A DNA stretch of 64,000 nt from UBA3907 sp033810155 (GCA_033810155.1 JAPXKJ010000001.1:1-64000), one strand, 5' to 3'. Positions 1 to 9,276 are shown, numbered from the stretch's first letter. Numbers and translations: made by a program. Notes: a model not told the origin generated them from the sequence alone.

Positions 1-1197
1 GGCGACACTGCAGTAGCGGTCGCGCTTCAGCACGTGGAAGGTAGAATTCCCTCTATTCGCGAGAAACGCCCGGACGTTCCCGTAGAACTAGAGATGTTGA
101 TTACAAAGGCACTTGCAAAAGATCCGAAGGACCGGTTCCAGTCAGCTCAAGAGATGTTAGCAGCAATGCGGCGAGTGAGCTCACGTGCCATTTCGGACAC
201 GCATGCCGATTTGATGCCAGAAGGTGATCAAAAGATGTCGCGGCAAAAAAAGAGGTCGTCGAACAGGGCTTTGAAACTTTTTGGAGTAGTGGTGCTAGTC
301 GGTCTAGCTCTGGGGGGCTATGCGATCTATGCTTTCAACAATTGGATGTCGGTACCTGTGGTCGAAGTCCCAAACATCGTCGGAAAGAATCAGGTGGAAG
401 CTCAGGAGTTGCTGGTCGAGCATGGCCTTGTGCCACGGCTTTCGGCAGAGAAGTATGATCCGGATGTACCGGCGAACACTGTTATATCCCAGAGTCCTTT
501 GGGTGGTGAAAAGGTAAAAAAAGGTCGAGAAGTGTACTACGTTTTATCCAAAGGGGAGTCATTAGTAAACGTTCCCGATGTACGGGAGCTCACTCTTAGA
601 GAGGCACAACTAGAGCTTGAGAATAACGACCTAGAACTTGGGAATGTGGATCATGTATTCCATGACACGGTACCCGAGGACCATGTAATTACCCAAAACC
701 CGCGGGCAAATACGTCTGTATCTATAGGGACGCGAGTCGACCTTTCGGTGTCGAAAGGTCCTCAAGAAGAAAAGACCATTGTTCCGCGTCTGATAGGACT
801 AATATTGGACAAGGCTGAGAGCACCCTCAAAGAGAATTCCTTGGAACTGGGCGAAGTGTCTAAGGTTCACACGAATCTCACAGCTGGCACTGTCATCACT
901 CAAGATCCAACCGAAGGAACCGAGGTTTTGGCTCAAAGCAAGGTTAATGTTACGATCTCCATAGGGCCAGAAGAGCCGGTACGGTCCTACACGATACAGA
1001 TCAAAGTTCCCGAGAAAGATGGGCCTGTACATGTGAAAGTTGTGGTCATGGACATGCGGGGCGAAGCTGTCTGCTATGAAGAAGATGAGACCCCGGATCA
1101 GACCATAAGCGTTACATTCGAGTACAAGGGCAGTGCAGCTCTTGTCAAAGTGTACTTTGACGATAAGTTCTCCTACGAGGAGGTAATCAAACCGTAG
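1..1197 (+). CDS. prkC: PASTA-domain serine/threonine protein kinase, C-terminal part
   Basis: The 5' end lies outside the window; reading from base 1 the frame is open to a TAG at 1195. The first ~55 residues are the end of a Hanks-type kinase C-lobe (AVALQHV, then the KALAKDPKDRF signature). A basic stretch is followed by one membrane helix at about residues 94-113 and three extracellular PASTA repeats (about 117-185, 186-254, 257-325). A further ~70-residue tail of unknown fold follows. PASTA repeats bind muropeptides or lipid II in PrkC/StkP kinases, which control growth, division and spore germination. The next genes, rsgA and rpe, are the usual PrkC neighbours in Bacillota; a PP2C phosphatase would be expected just upstream. 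RsgA is a known PrkC substrate in Bacillus, so the linkage may be functional. Confidence 0.93.
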   Translation, partial: GDTAVAVALQHVEGRIPSIREKRPDVPVELEMLITKALAKDPKDRFQSAQEMLAAMRRVSSRAISDTHADLMPEGDQKMSRQKKRSSNRALKLFGVVVLVGLALGGYAIYAFNNWMSVPVVEVPNIVGKNQVEAQELLVEHGLVPRLSAEKYDPDVPANTVISQSPLGGEKVKKGREVYYVLSKGESLVNVPDVRELTLREAQLELENNDLELGNVDHVFHDTVPEDHVITQNPRANTSVSIGTRVDLSVSKGPQEEKTIVPRLIGLILDKAESTLKENSLELGEVSKVHTNLTAGTVITQDPTEGTEVLAQSKVNVTISIGPEEPVRSYTIQIKVPEKDGPVHVKVVVMDMRGEAVCYEEDETPDQTISVTFEYKGSAALVKVYFDDKFSYEEVIKP

Positions 1198-1217
1198 AAA
1201 GAGGTGCTAAGCAATCT

Positions 1218-2081
1218 TTGATTGGTAGAGTGCTAAGCGTGCATTCGGCTTTATGCGAAGTAGATCTTGGGGATAGGTTGGTGTCATGCGTACTGAGAGG
1301 CCGGTTGAAGATCTCAGAGGCGCAAATCTATGCCGGGGACATTGTGACGGTATCTTACAGTGACGATGTCTATGTGATAGAGGAAGTACATGAACGTCAT
1401 AATCTGTTGGTGAGGCCGCCTGTGGCCAATGTGAACCAAGGAATTCTGGTAACCGCTGTTACCAAGCCTCCTGTGAGTTATCTTTACACTGATAGAGTAT
1501 TGGTTCAAATGGAGTATGAGGGTGTTCACGGGGTGATCTGTGTTAACAAGCAAGACATAGAAGAGCCTGAAAAGATAGAAGAGATCACAGATGTTTATTC
1601 GCAGGCAGGATATGAATGTGTTGTCACTTCAGCGCTTACAGGCTACGGTTTGGACGAATTAGGAAGGATTCTCCAAGGCAAAGTATCGGTTTTTGCTGGA
1701 CAAAGTGGCGTCGGTAAGTCGAAACTTGTTGCCTCGCTAGTAGGAACAGATTTGTTGATAGGTAACCTATCCCAAGGCGGGCGTGGCAGGCATACTACAA
1801 AATGGGTGAGACTCTTCCCTATAGGTGGGCACGGTTACGTTGCAGATACGCCAGGGTTTTCGCGGATAGATCTTGTACCAGTCGAGCCGCATGAACTAGG
1901 CCTTTTGTTTCCCGAAATTAGGAAATACGCGGGACTATGCCATTTTCCCAAATGTCTTCACAAGACCGAAGACCGATGTGGGGTAAAACATGCACTTTCC
2001 CAGGGCGAGATTTCTGCCAGACGCTATGAGAGTTATCTGAAACTATTGGAAGAAGCAACCGAGAGAAGGAGATATTCATGA
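1218..2081 (+). CDS. rsgA: Ribosome small-subunit-dependent GTPase A
   Basis: Circularly permuted GTPase that checks late 30S subunit maturation and is stimulated by the 30S particle. An N-terminal OB fold (about 1-65) is followed by the G domain in the permuted order: G4 NKQD at N110, G1 GQSGVGKS at 161-168, G2 GRGRHTT, then G3 DTPGF. The C-terminal zinc site is visible as C241, C246, H248 and C254. At 287 residues it is normal for the family (B. subtilis CpgA/RsgA). The TTG start is preceded by GAGGTG at 1201-1206. The stop overlaps the rpe start (ATGA), so the two are translationally coupled. Confidence 0.97.
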   Translation: MIGRVLSVHSALCEVDLGDRLVSCVLRGRLKISEAQIYAGDIVTVSYSDDVYVIEEVHERHNLLVRPPVANVNQGILVTAVTKPPVSYLYTDRVLVQMEYEGVHGVICVNKQDIEEPEKIEEITDVYSQAGYECVVTSALTGYGLDELGRILQGKVSVFAGQSGVGKSKLVASLVGTDLLIGNLSQGGRGRHTTKWVRLFPIGGHGYVADTPGFSRIDLVPVEPHELGLLFPEIRKYAGLCHFPKCLHKTEDRCGVKHALSQGEISARRYESYLKLLEEATERRRYS

Positions 2082-2770
2082 GCGCCTATTCAAGTATCCA
2101 GAACAAAGGAACGACCGTTAAGGTAGCTCCTTCACTCTTGTCAGCGAATATGTTGGACATAGGACGGGACGTGGCTCGAGTGAGAGATGGTGGAGCCGAT
2201 CTTTTGCATCTTGACATAATGGATGGACATTTTGTACCCAATCTGACTTTCGGGCCAGACATTGCTAAGGATTTGCGTACCATGGGATTACCTCTCGATG
2301 TTCACCTTATGGTGTCTAATCCAGATTCCGCGCTGCGTTGGTTCTGCGAGTATGCGGACTACGTGACAATCCATGTAGAAGCTACTGCTCATCTGCACAG
2401 GTTGCTAAAGGAGATTCGAGATAGAGGTTGTAGAAGTGGTGTGGCGCTAAATCCTTCAACCCCTCCTGATTTTCTGCCCTATGTGATCGATCAAGTTGAT
2501 CTGGTGCTCGTTATGACCGTAAATCCCGGACTAGGCGGACAGTCTTTTATCCCAGCCATGCTTCCGAAGATACAGGAGATCCGACGTCTTGTTGATGAAG
2601 CAGGTCTGCCCGTAGAAATCCAAGTGGATGGTGGGATAACCGCGGATAATTCGAGGTTAGTTGTGGAAAAAGGGGCTGATATCCTGGTTTCTGGAAGTTA
2701 TGTTTTCTCGAGCGACGACGTGTCTGGTGCTATAAGGAATCTAAAAACGCCTGGCCCAAGTGAACGATGA
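2078..2770 (+). CDS. rpe: Ribulose-phosphate 3-epimerase
   Basis: Interconverts ribulose-5-phosphate and xylulose-5-phosphate in the non-oxidative pentose phosphate pathway. TIM-barrel motifs are all present: APSLLSAN, the metal-binding HLDIMDGHFVPNLTFG block, DVHLMV, VNPGLGGQ and the phosphate-binding VDGGI. The ATG overlaps the rsgA stop by 4 bases and has GAGAAGGAGAT just upstream. This start gives about 15 residues before the conserved VKVAPSLLSAN, slightly longer than usual. The position after prkC-rsgA is conserved in Bacillota. Confidence 0.96.
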   Translation: MSAYSSIQNKGTTVKVAPSLLSANMLDIGRDVARVRDGGADLLHLDIMDGHFVPNLTFGPDIAKDLRTMGLPLDVHLMVSNPDSALRWFCEYADYVTIHVEATAHLHRLLKEIRDRGCRSGVALNPSTPPDFLPYVIDQVDLVLVMTVNPGLGGQSFIPAMLPKIQEIRRLVDEAGLPVEIQVDGGITADNSRLVVEKGADILVSGSYVFSSDDVSGAIRNLKTPGPSER

Positions 2771-2801
2771 AAGTAATGTGTTTTTGCACGAGGAAGAAAC
2801 C

Positions 2802-2841
2802 AATAACACCCCTCGCTTTTTGATATGCGAGAGGTGTTATT
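2802..2841. terminator. Intergenic hairpin between convergent rpe and rpmB
   Basis: A 15-base stem with one mismatch (2802-2816 against 2827-2841) closes a 10-base T-rich loop. It lies between two converging genes and has no clear T-tract after either arm, so it is probably a bidirectional transcription end or 3'-end protecting structure rather than a textbook intrinsic terminator. Confidence 0.6.
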
Positions 2842-2865
2842 CGGATCAGGAAACATAACCTAACT

Positions 2866-3057
2866 TTACTTGACAGCGCGCTGCACTTTTCCACTGCGGA
2901 GACACCTAGTGCACACCCACATCCTTTTCTGGGTATTGCCGACTACTATGCGGACTCGCTGGACATTCGGAGACCAATCCCTTTTGTTCTTTATGTTGGA
3001 ATGGCTGACTCGGTGGCCAACCGCTCTCGTTTTACCGCAGATCTCACATTTGGGCAT
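2866..3057 (-). CDS. rpmB: 50S ribosomal protein L28
   Basis: 63-residue L28 of the zinc-binding type, with paired cysteines (CEIC near the N-terminus and CTRC near residue 53), the GHRVSHSNIKNKR segment and a basic C-terminus. It binds 23S rRNA in the large subunit. The start ATG is preceded on the minus strand by GAGGAGG (complement around 3068-3075). It is monocistronic and divergent from asp23, the same divergent arrangement as rpmB/yloU in Bacillus. Confidence 0.97.
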   Translation of the reverse strand: MPKCEICGKTRAVGHRVSHSNIKNKRDWSPNVQRVRIVVGNTQKRMWVCTRCLRSGKVQRAVK

Positions 3058-3183
3058 ATGACTCTAACCTCCTCAGACCTAATAGCCTGCTTATTTTAGC
3101 ACACAACTCAAGGCAGGAGAAGCGCTATTCGCTGTTGAATGCTTTCTGCGAAGACCGAACGCTCCATTGGCAGACTTTCAATC

Positions 3184-3223
3184 TTTACAAATTCTATTGT
3201 GTACGTACTATTGTAGTATACAC
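3184..3223 (+). promoter_or_regulatory. Candidate promoter with overlapping inverted repeat upstream of asp23
   Basis: TTTACA (3184-3189), a 16-base spacer and TACTAT (3206-3211) form a plausible vegetative promoter. Overlapping it is an imperfect dyad: GTGTA (3199-3203) with TACAC (3219-3223), and TACTA (3206-3210) with TAGTA (3214-3218). The dyad could be an operator or a hairpin at the 5' end of the asp23-fakA-recG transcript. No regulator can be named. Confidence 0.4.
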
Positions 3224-3258
3224 TTTGTACCGTCAAAGATAGAAGTGGAGTGTAAGTT

Positions 3259-3627
3259 GTGGTAGGAAAAGAAATAAGAACAGATATTGGGAAGATGGCC
3301 CTGTCAGAAGAAGCCATTGCCACAATTGCAGGGGCAGCTGCTACCGAGTGTTACGGAGTAGTTGGTATGGCGGGTCGTAAGATGACAGACGGGCTATCTG
3401 AGCTTTTAGGCAGGGAGAACCTGTCAAAGGGCGTGACCGTGTCTATTGACGGTGACGATGTATACATCAATGTTTCGGTAATACTTGCCTACGGTGTAAA
3501 GATTCCGGAAGTCGCTCGGATGGTCGCGGAAAAGGTTCGCTATACTGTAGAAAACTACACAGGTCTAAAGGTAAAGCGAGTAACAGTTAATGTAGAAAGC
3601 CTGAGGTTTCAAGATGCGGAGAATTAG
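3259..3627 (+). CDS. yloU: Asp23/Gls24 family envelope stress response protein
   Basis: 122 residues covering the whole Asp23 domain: GKMALSEEAIATIAGAAATECYGVVGMAG near the start, then VYINVSVILAYGVKIPEVA and a final VTVNVESL strand. Family members sit on the cytoplasmic face of the membrane, and loss triggers cell-wall stress in Staphylococcus; the molecular activity is not known. The GTG start follows AGTGGAG. It is 3 bases upstream of fakA, exactly as yloU-yloV in Bacillus. Confidence 0.93.
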   Translation: MVGKEIRTDIGKMALSEEAIATIAGAAATECYGVVGMAGRKMTDGLSELLGRENLSKGVTVSIDGDDVYINVSVILAYGVKIPEVARMVAEKVRYTVENYTGLKVKRVTVNVESLRFQDAEN

Positions 3628-3630
3628 ACG

Positions 3631-5298
3631 ATGACCGAACTATGTATGAGTGGCGATTCATTTATAGGCATACTTGCTCACGCGAAGGACTATTTGTGTC
3701 AACGAAAAGATGAAGTGGATGCTCTAAACGTTTTTCCCGTCCCAGACGGAGATACAGGAACAAATATGTACCTTACTCTGTGTTCGGCTGTTGAAAGTCT
3801 CAATGGAAAATCTGCGATTTCATTATCTGAGGCTGCTGAAATCGCAAGCATGGGAGCGCTCATGGGCGCTCGAGGCAATTCGGGAGTTATTTTATCGCAG
3901 ATCTTGAGAGGTATTGCCAAAGGATTTGCAGACAAGGAATGTGCTCGCCCGGAAGATATCGCTTTCGCCATCGAGAATGCTGTCGTAACTGCGTACAAAG
4001 CAGTTATGAAACCTGTTGAAGGAACGATCCTTACTGTATTACGGGGAATGAGAGATGCGGTTCTAGGCCAGGCAACGGATGCTGATGTCACCATTGAGCA
4101 ACTTCTAAGAGAATGTGTTTGTAAGGGAAATGAGGTTTTGCAAACGACTCCGGAAATGCTTCCTGTACTTAAAGAAGCTGGGGTTGTGGATGCAGGGGGC
4201 CAGGGGCTTGTGTATGTCGTTGAGGGTGCGCTTAAGTGGTATGAGCAAGACCAGTTTGTGAAACAATATGGGGAAAGAGGGACTATCGGAAGCGCAGCTG
4301 CCCCAGTTGTTCATGAACAGGACATAATCAGTATTGAGAACCCCTACGATACTCAGCTCCTTATTCTTGGAAAGGACCTATCAGTTGAAGACATAAGGCA
4401 AGTGCTTGATCCCATAGGAGATTCGATGCTTGTGGTGGGCTCAGGCGATGTCGTAAGAGTTCACATCCATACGGCGGTGCCTGAAGAAGTAATAGGTATA
4501 TGCAGGGAATATGGGCAGATATCTGAAGTCACCATCGATAACATGATTGAACAATCTAAAGCAGCTCTTAAACTTAGAGATGCTGCAAAGACTGTAATCA
4601 CACATGATAGAGAGATTAGCCTGCCTGTGAGCGCTACTAAGAACATAGGTGTGATTTCTGTGGCCACCGGGGAAGGACTCAAAGCCATAATGAAGAACCT
4701 TGGGTGTGACTTGGTGATGGACGGTGGCATTACGATGAATCCATCGACAAGCGATGTGGCCGCTGCAGTAAACTCGTTGGATACGAACAAAGTCATATTC
4801 TTGCCCAACAATTCAAACATATTCCTAGCGGCGAAACAGGCCAAGAGGATCACTGGTCGGAGGATGTACATCGTCCCCTCTAGAACTGTGCCTCAGGGAA
4901 TATCCGCTCTTCTATCGCTCAATCTAGACGAAGATATGGAGTACAACTTGCGGAAAGCTGGGAAAGCAATCCGAAGCGTAAAGACTGGCGAGGTTACATT
5001 TGCAGCCCGAAATGGGAAATTTGGCAGGCACGTATTTAAACAAGGCGATATCATTGGATTGATAGACGGCAAGGTCGAAATAGTAGGGCACGATCCTCAG
5101 GAAGTGCTTATGGCAATCATGGCCAAGATGGTTAGAGAAGATGATTCAGTAGTAACTGTTTACTACGGGCAAGATATTGATGAAGCCATGTCGAGGAGAG
5201 TCTATGAGATGTTAATGGACGATCTTGGTGATACATGTGATGTAGAGGTTCATTTTGGAGGGCAGCCTTTGTATTACTATATTGCATCGGTGGAATAA
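3631..5298 (+). CDS. fakA: Fatty acid kinase, catalytic subunit (DhaL/DegV-like, YloV)
   Basis: Phosphorylates the carboxylate of a fatty acid held by a FakB protein, making acyl-phosphate for PlsX. The N-terminal DhaL domain (about 1-200) carries the ATP/Mg signature DALNVFPVPDGDTGTNM and MGARGNSGVILSQ. The middle and C-terminal parts (about 230-555) match the FakA central and C-terminal domains, including MDGGITMNPST. At 555 residues it equals known FakA proteins (about 550). The next gene recG overlaps by one base. A FakB-type DegV protein (12845-13699) and PlsX (10779-11810) are encoded in the same window, completing the route. Confidence 0.93.
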   Translation: MTELCMSGDSFIGILAHAKDYLCQRKDEVDALNVFPVPDGDTGTNMYLTLCSAVESLNGKSAISLSEAAEIASMGALMGARGNSGVILSQILRGIAKGFADKECARPEDIAFAIENAVVTAYKAVMKPVEGTILTVLRGMRDAVLGQATDADVTIEQLLRECVCKGNEVLQTTPEMLPVLKEAGVVDAGGQGLVYVVEGALKWYEQDQFVKQYGERGTIGSAAAPVVHEQDIISIENPYDTQLLILGKDLSVEDIRQVLDPIGDSMLVVGSGDVVRVHIHTAVPEEVIGICREYGQISEVTIDNMIEQSKAALKLRDAAKTVITHDREISLPVSATKNIGVISVATGEGLKAIMKNLGCDLVMDGGITMNPSTSDVAAAVNSLDTNKVIFLPNNSNIFLAAKQAKRITGRRMYIVPSRTVPQGISALLSLNLDEDMEYNLRKAGKAIRSVKTGEVTFAARNGKFGRHVFKQGDIIGLIDGKVEIVGHDPQEVLMAIMAKMVREDDSVVTVYYGQDIDEAMSRRVYEMLMDDLGDTCDVEVHFGGQPLYYYIASVE

Positions 5299-7361
5299 TG
5301 GATAAAGGGATATCTCTAACTCAAGATATTAGGTACTTGAAAGGTGTCGGGCCTAAGAGAGCCAAGGAGTTCAATTCTCTAGGAATTCATACTGTCAAGG
5401 ATCTTTTCGATTATTTTCCGTTTAGGATAGATGATTTTTCCCGTACCAAGAGGATCGCAGATTTGAGGCCTGGAGATGAGGTGACTGTGGCAGGGAGGGT
5501 CACAACAACTGCCACGATTCCAGGTCTGAGAGGCCTTGTTGCGCGCGTAGGCATATCAGACGGAACCGGTCTTTGCTATCTGGTGTGGTACAATATGCCA
5601 TATATGACAAACAGGCTCCGTAGGGGAATGAAAGTTGTCGCATCTGGCAAGGCAGAATGGCGCCGTGAGAGTTGGGAGATTGCTCACCCTCTGGTGAAAG
5701 AGGGAATAAAGACAGACACCCATGGGCCAATCATCCCAATATATCATTGTAAGGCAGAGCTGCCTTCTTCAACCATATCTAGGATTATAGGCGAGAACCT
5801 TGAGGTCTATCTTGGCTTGGTTCCGGAACTGTTTACCGCTCACGCAATCGCCAGGCATGATCTTGTGAGCCAAAGACAGGCGTACCGAGACATTCACTTG
5901 CCTAAAGATGCCCAGATGTGGTACAAGGCTCGCAGAACCTTTGCTTTTAGAGAGGTATTTCTGCAACAGATGGCCCTCTTAATGATGAAAAAGGAAAACA
6001 CCACCAAAGGCGTTGTGCCTGGTTTTGAAGAGTTCTGTCTACCTAGGGAATTTGTGGCTTCGTTGCCATTTCGCTTGACCATGGCTCAAGAGAGGACGAT
6101 AAAACACATTGAGCAAGACCTCTCCTCTGGTAGAATCATGAATCGACTTATCCAAGGAGATGTTGGAAGCGGGAAGACGGTTGTTGCTATTTGGGCGCTG
6201 TTAGCTGCTGTGGGCAACGGCTATCAAGGTGCGTTTCTGGCCCCCACAGAAATCCTGGCTAGACAGCACCTCGAAACGATCCAACAACTTGCCGGCAAAT
6301 TCGCCAGGGTTGGTTTCCTTTCTGGGAGCCTTACAGCTTCTGAAAAAGAGGAAGTTCTCAAGGGCATTTTCGAGGGGTACACAGATATCCTAGTCGGTAC
6401 TCACGCTATGTTGGAGCCAAGCGTGAAATGGGCCAACCTTGGACTGGTTGTCACCGATGAACAGCATAGATTTGGTGTAAAACAGCGTATGAATCTATCT
6501 GCCCAAACTTCGGTGCCTCATGTGCTTATCATGAGCGCGACGCCGATCCCTAGGTCGTTGGCTCTGACGATCTATGGGGATCTCGATGTATCTGTTATCG
6601 ATGAGCTGCCTTATGGTGCAAACAGGATTCAGACGCGGCTATTGGAATACAGTCAACGAAAGACAGCTTATGACAGGGTGCGTGAAGAAATCGCAAGAGG
6701 ACATCAAGCGTATGTGGTATGTCCTCAGATTAGCGATGGTAAATCGGAGCGAAAATCTGTTGAACGCGTTTTTGAAGAGTTAAGTCAGGGGTATCTACAG
6801 GGTATCAAAGTTGGATTGGCGCATGGAGGCATGCCTCGCGATTTCTTGTCACAACAGATGTCAGATTTTTCTCAAGGGCTGATTCAGGTGCTTGTAGCCA
6901 CTACAGTAGTGGAGGTTGGGATAGACGTCCCTAATGCAACCTGTATGGTGATAGAAGGAGCCGAGGCGTTTGGCCTTGCTACTTTGCACCAGCTAAGGGG
7001 GCGGATAGGGCGCGCCGGACAGGACGCATTTTGTTTTCTAATCCCATCTCATGGCGAGACTAATTCTTTGGACAGGCTAAAAGTATTCGAAACTGTGTTT
7101 GACGGATTTGAGCTAGCCGAGATAGATCTCTTGCAGAGGGGGCCTGGGCAGTTCTTTGGAGTTAAGCAGCATGGGCTTTCTGGAACTAATGTAGAGGATC
7201 TGGGCATTACTACCGAGATAATAGAGAAAGCTAGGGAAGAAGCTAGGCGTACCATGGATGCGTTTAATGACAGCGGCCATGTTCCTCAAGAATACTCTAC
7301 GCTTGTACACGAGATCGAAAGTCGATTCGGCGATTTGACGCAACACGCAAGATCTAGGTGA
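5298..7361 (+). CDS. recG: ATP-dependent DNA helicase RecG
   Basis: Branch-migrating helicase that reverses stalled forks and processes Holliday junctions. A helix-hairpin-helix-like start (YLKGVGPKRAKEF) leads into the OB-fold wedge domain (about 55-160). Then come superfamily 2 motifs: GDVGSGKT at about 288-295, DEQHRFG, MSATPIPRS, HGGM, and the RecG-specific EGAEAFGLATLHQLRGRIGRAG, which I give only by its ends: EGAE to IGRAG. 687 residues is typical. The ATG shares one base with the fakA stop. The gene order yloU-fakA-recG is as in Bacillus but sdaAB genes are absent between them. Confidence 0.97.
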   Translation: MDKGISLTQDIRYLKGVGPKRAKEFNSLGIHTVKDLFDYFPFRIDDFSRTKRIADLRPGDEVTVAGRVTTTATIPGLRGLVARVGISDGTGLCYLVWYNMPYMTNRLRRGMKVVASGKAEWRRESWEIAHPLVKEGIKTDTHGPIIPIYHCKAELPSSTISRIIGENLEVYLGLVPELFTAHAIARHDLVSQRQAYRDIHLPKDAQMWYKARRTFAFREVFLQQMALLMMKKENTTKGVVPGFEEFCLPREFVASLPFRLTMAQERTIKHIEQDLSSGRIMNRLIQGDVGSGKTVVAIWALLAAVGNGYQGAFLAPTEILARQHLETIQQLAGKFARVGFLSGSLTASEKEEVLKGIFEGYTDILVGTHAMLEPSVKWANLGLVVTDEQHRFGVKQRMNLSAQTSVPHVLIMSATPIPRSLALTIYGDLDVSVIDELPYGANRIQTRLLEYSQRKTAYDRVREEIARGHQAYVVCPQISDGKSERKSVERVFEELSQGYLQGIKVGLAHGGMPRDFLSQQMSDFSQGLIQVLVATTVVEVGIDVPNATCMVIEGAEAFGLATLHQLRGRIGRAGQDAFCFLIPSHGETNSLDRLKVFETVFDGFELAEIDLLQRGPGQFFGVKQHGLSGTNVEDLGITTEIIEKAREEARRTMDAFNDSGHVPQEYSTLVHEIESRFGDLTQHARSR

Positions 7362-7457
7362 CGCAGGTTTATTGAAGTCACATTAAATGGTATCATCATA
7401 ACGTAGAAACAGAGATGGGACATTTTATTGAAAGCCAGGCGAACGGAGGTTGGTCTC

Positions 7458-7964
7458 TTGCAATCTGCAGTATATCCAGGAAGTTTTGACCCTATCACTA
7501 ATGGACATCTTGATATCATAAAACGAAGCGCGAGATGTTTCGAGAAACTATATGTAGCAGTATTCAACAATCCGTCAAAAACCCCCCTGTTTTCTGTTAG
7601 TGAGAGGTTAGAAATGATTAGAGACGAATGCGAAGATATGCCAAATGTTGAAGTAGTAGGAGCTAGCGGGCTTCTGGTTGATTTTGCCCGGCGAAACGGC
7701 ATTAGTATAATGGTTAAAGGATTAAGAGCGGTTTCGGATTTCGACTATGAATTCAAAATGGCGTTGATGAACAAGAAATTGGACCCGGGCATAGAAACCG
7801 TGTTCATGATGACGTCTATTGACTATCTTTACCTTAGCTCAAGCCTAGTCAAAGAGGTCGCTCAATATGGCGGGTGCATAAAGGATTTAGTACCGCCTCG
7901 CGTCGAAACTAAGCTGATGAGGAAGATGAGGGAAGTAAGCGTATCGGATCAATCTACGCAGTAA
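7458..7964 (+). CDS. coaD: Phosphopantetheine adenylyltransferase
   Basis: Transfers AMP from ATP to 4'-phosphopantetheine, the penultimate step of CoA synthesis. The nucleotidyltransferase TxGH motif is seen in YPGSFDPITNGHLDI, and the second ATP motif as SSSLVKEV. The TTG at 7458 is chosen because GGAGGT lies at 7445-7450 and the protein then begins MQSAVYPGSFDP, as CoaD normally does; an upstream TTG at 7428 would add ten residues ahead of the ribosome binding site. Length is 168 residues. The rsmD gene that usually precedes coaD is not here. Confidence 0.95.
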   Translation: MQSAVYPGSFDPITNGHLDIIKRSARCFEKLYVAVFNNPSKTPLFSVSERLEMIRDECEDMPNVEVVGASGLLVDFARRNGISIMVKGLRAVSDFDYEFKMALMNKKLDPGIETVFMMTSIDYLYLSSSLVKEVAQYGGCIKDLVPPRVETKLMRKMREVSVSDQSTQ

Positions 7965-7981
7965 AACACAGGAGGCTAAAG

Positions 7982-8530
7982 GTGATGGATGTACTTTCGA
8001 TGATTGACAGGTTGGATACATACCTTTCTGAGTGCTCGCGCTTGCCACTGGTAGGAAAACTTGTCGTAGATGAAGATGAAGTTTTTGACCTGATCGACGA
8101 AATAAGGGCAGCAATTCCTCAAGAACTAGAGCAAGCTAAGTGGCTTCTAAAAGAAAGGGATCGCATACTACAAGAAGCCCGGAAAGAAGCTGACGAGATC
8201 ATTAGCGACGCTAAGGGTCAAATCGGCATACTAGCTTCTGAATCCATTGTCGCTAGGGAAGCAAGAAAGCAGGCAGAGGAGCTTCTCGATAGGACTCAGG
8301 AGGTGGCGACCGAAATACACATGGGCGCTAGAGAATATGCGGATGAACTCATGGGGAAAGTGGAGAATCTGCTCTTATCTATGCTTGAAGAAGTAAGGAC
8401 AAATCGCCAAGAACTAGGTGTAAGTGCAGAAGAGGGACCCGGTGCCACAGACTCTGAAGTACCAGAGATACGAAGGATCTCAGACGCAGGGTTTGATGAT
8501 GACCCGTGGGATTCTGACTCCCTTGCATAA
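7982..8530 (+). CDS. Coiled-coil protein of unknown function
   Basis: 182 residues, very rich in Glu, Ala, Lys and Arg from about residue 45 to 140, with heptad spacing that predicts a long coiled coil; the tail is acidic (DDDPWDSDS). No membrane segment or catalytic motif is visible. It resembles short DivIVA-like or ATP-synthase-b-like proteins often annotated only as 'ATPase' next to coaD in Clostridia, but I cannot assign a function. GTG at 7982 or the adjacent ATG at 7985 both follow GGAGG at 7971-7975. It lies between coaD and the Lon-like protease, probably in one operon. Confidence 0.75.
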   Translation: MMDVLSMIDRLDTYLSECSRLPLVGKLVVDEDEVFDLIDEIRAAIPQELEQAKWLLKERDRILQEARKEADEIISDAKGQIGILASESIVAREARKQAEELLDRTQEVATEIHMGAREYADELMGKVENLLLSMLEEVRTNRQELGVSAEEGPGATDSEVPEIRRISDAGFDDDPWDSDSLA

Positions 8531-8532
8531 GA

Positions 8533-9276
8533 ATGTTCGGTGACTTGTCTTGCGGCAAAAAGCGAAAGAAGTTTGGGATTGTTGCCAAGATTATTCTCTT
8601 CGGGTGTTTCATATGTTGCCTTGGAATTGTGCCATCAGGCTGTCTTGTAGTTTACCCGGGACCCGTTATGGATCTTTGCGATGTTCTGGAAGTGTCTGAA
8701 TATCCTCCCAAGGATCATTCCTTCTATATGGTTTCAGTCTTGGCTCAAGATGCGAGCGTGCTTGAATGCATTATCGCGGCGGCGGATTCGGAAACCGGAC
8801 TTTGGACAAAGAGTCAAGTGTTTGGTGGAATGCAACCGGAAGATTATGCAAAGAAGAGCCTTGAGGCTATGGAAGAAAGTCAGAGGATAGCCACCTATGT
8901 AGCTTTGAGGGCCAGCGGAATAGAAGTTTCTGATGAATATGACTTACCTATCCGGGTTTCCTGCTATACTCGTGACGTCGCAGGTCCTTCAGCGGGGCTT
9001 GCCTTTGCCCTTGAAGTCTTGAACCGTCTAGGGGATGATATGATACAAGGCAGAAAGATAGCCTGCACCGGAGTTTTGGATAGTGATGGGAAAGTATCTG
9101 CAGTAGGTGGTATTGCCCAAAAGACGATCGCTTGCGAGAGAATGGGTATAGACATTTTCCTCGTGCCCAAGGAAAATTATGACGAGGCGGCTAGATTAGC
9201 CAACGATCTCATGGTAGTAGGCGTTAGCACATTCCAAGAGGCTATCGCCGTTCTAACCTTCGATGTGAATCCTTGA
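8533..9276 (+). CDS. Lon-type (S16) serine protease with N-terminal membrane anchor, no PDZ domain
   Basis: An N-terminal basic stretch and one hydrophobic segment (about 14-42) are followed by the VYPGPVMDL motif seen at the start of YlbL/SepM ectodomains. The S16 catalytic domain follows: Ser153 in DVAGPSAGL and Lys197 in IAQKTIACERMG form the expected Ser-Lys dyad. YlbL-type proteins are about 340 residues and carry a PDZ domain between anchor and protease; this one has 247 and goes almost directly to the catalytic core, so the PDZ is missing. The place between coaD and yceD-rpmF is the YlbL locus. Substrate is unknown. The stop TGA lies inside the next promoter's -35 box. Confidence 0.85.
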   Translation: MFGDLSCGKKRKKFGIVAKIILFGCFICCLGIVPSGCLVVYPGPVMDLCDVLEVSEYPPKDHSFYMVSVLAQDASVLECIIAAADSETGLWTKSQVFGGMQPEDYAKKSLEAMEESQRIATYVALRASGIEVSDEYDLPIRVSCYTRDVAGPSAGLAFALEVLNRLGDDMIQGRKIACTGVLDSDGKVSAVGGIAQKTIACERMGIDIFLVPKENYDEAARLANDLMVVGVSTFQEAIAVLTFDVNP

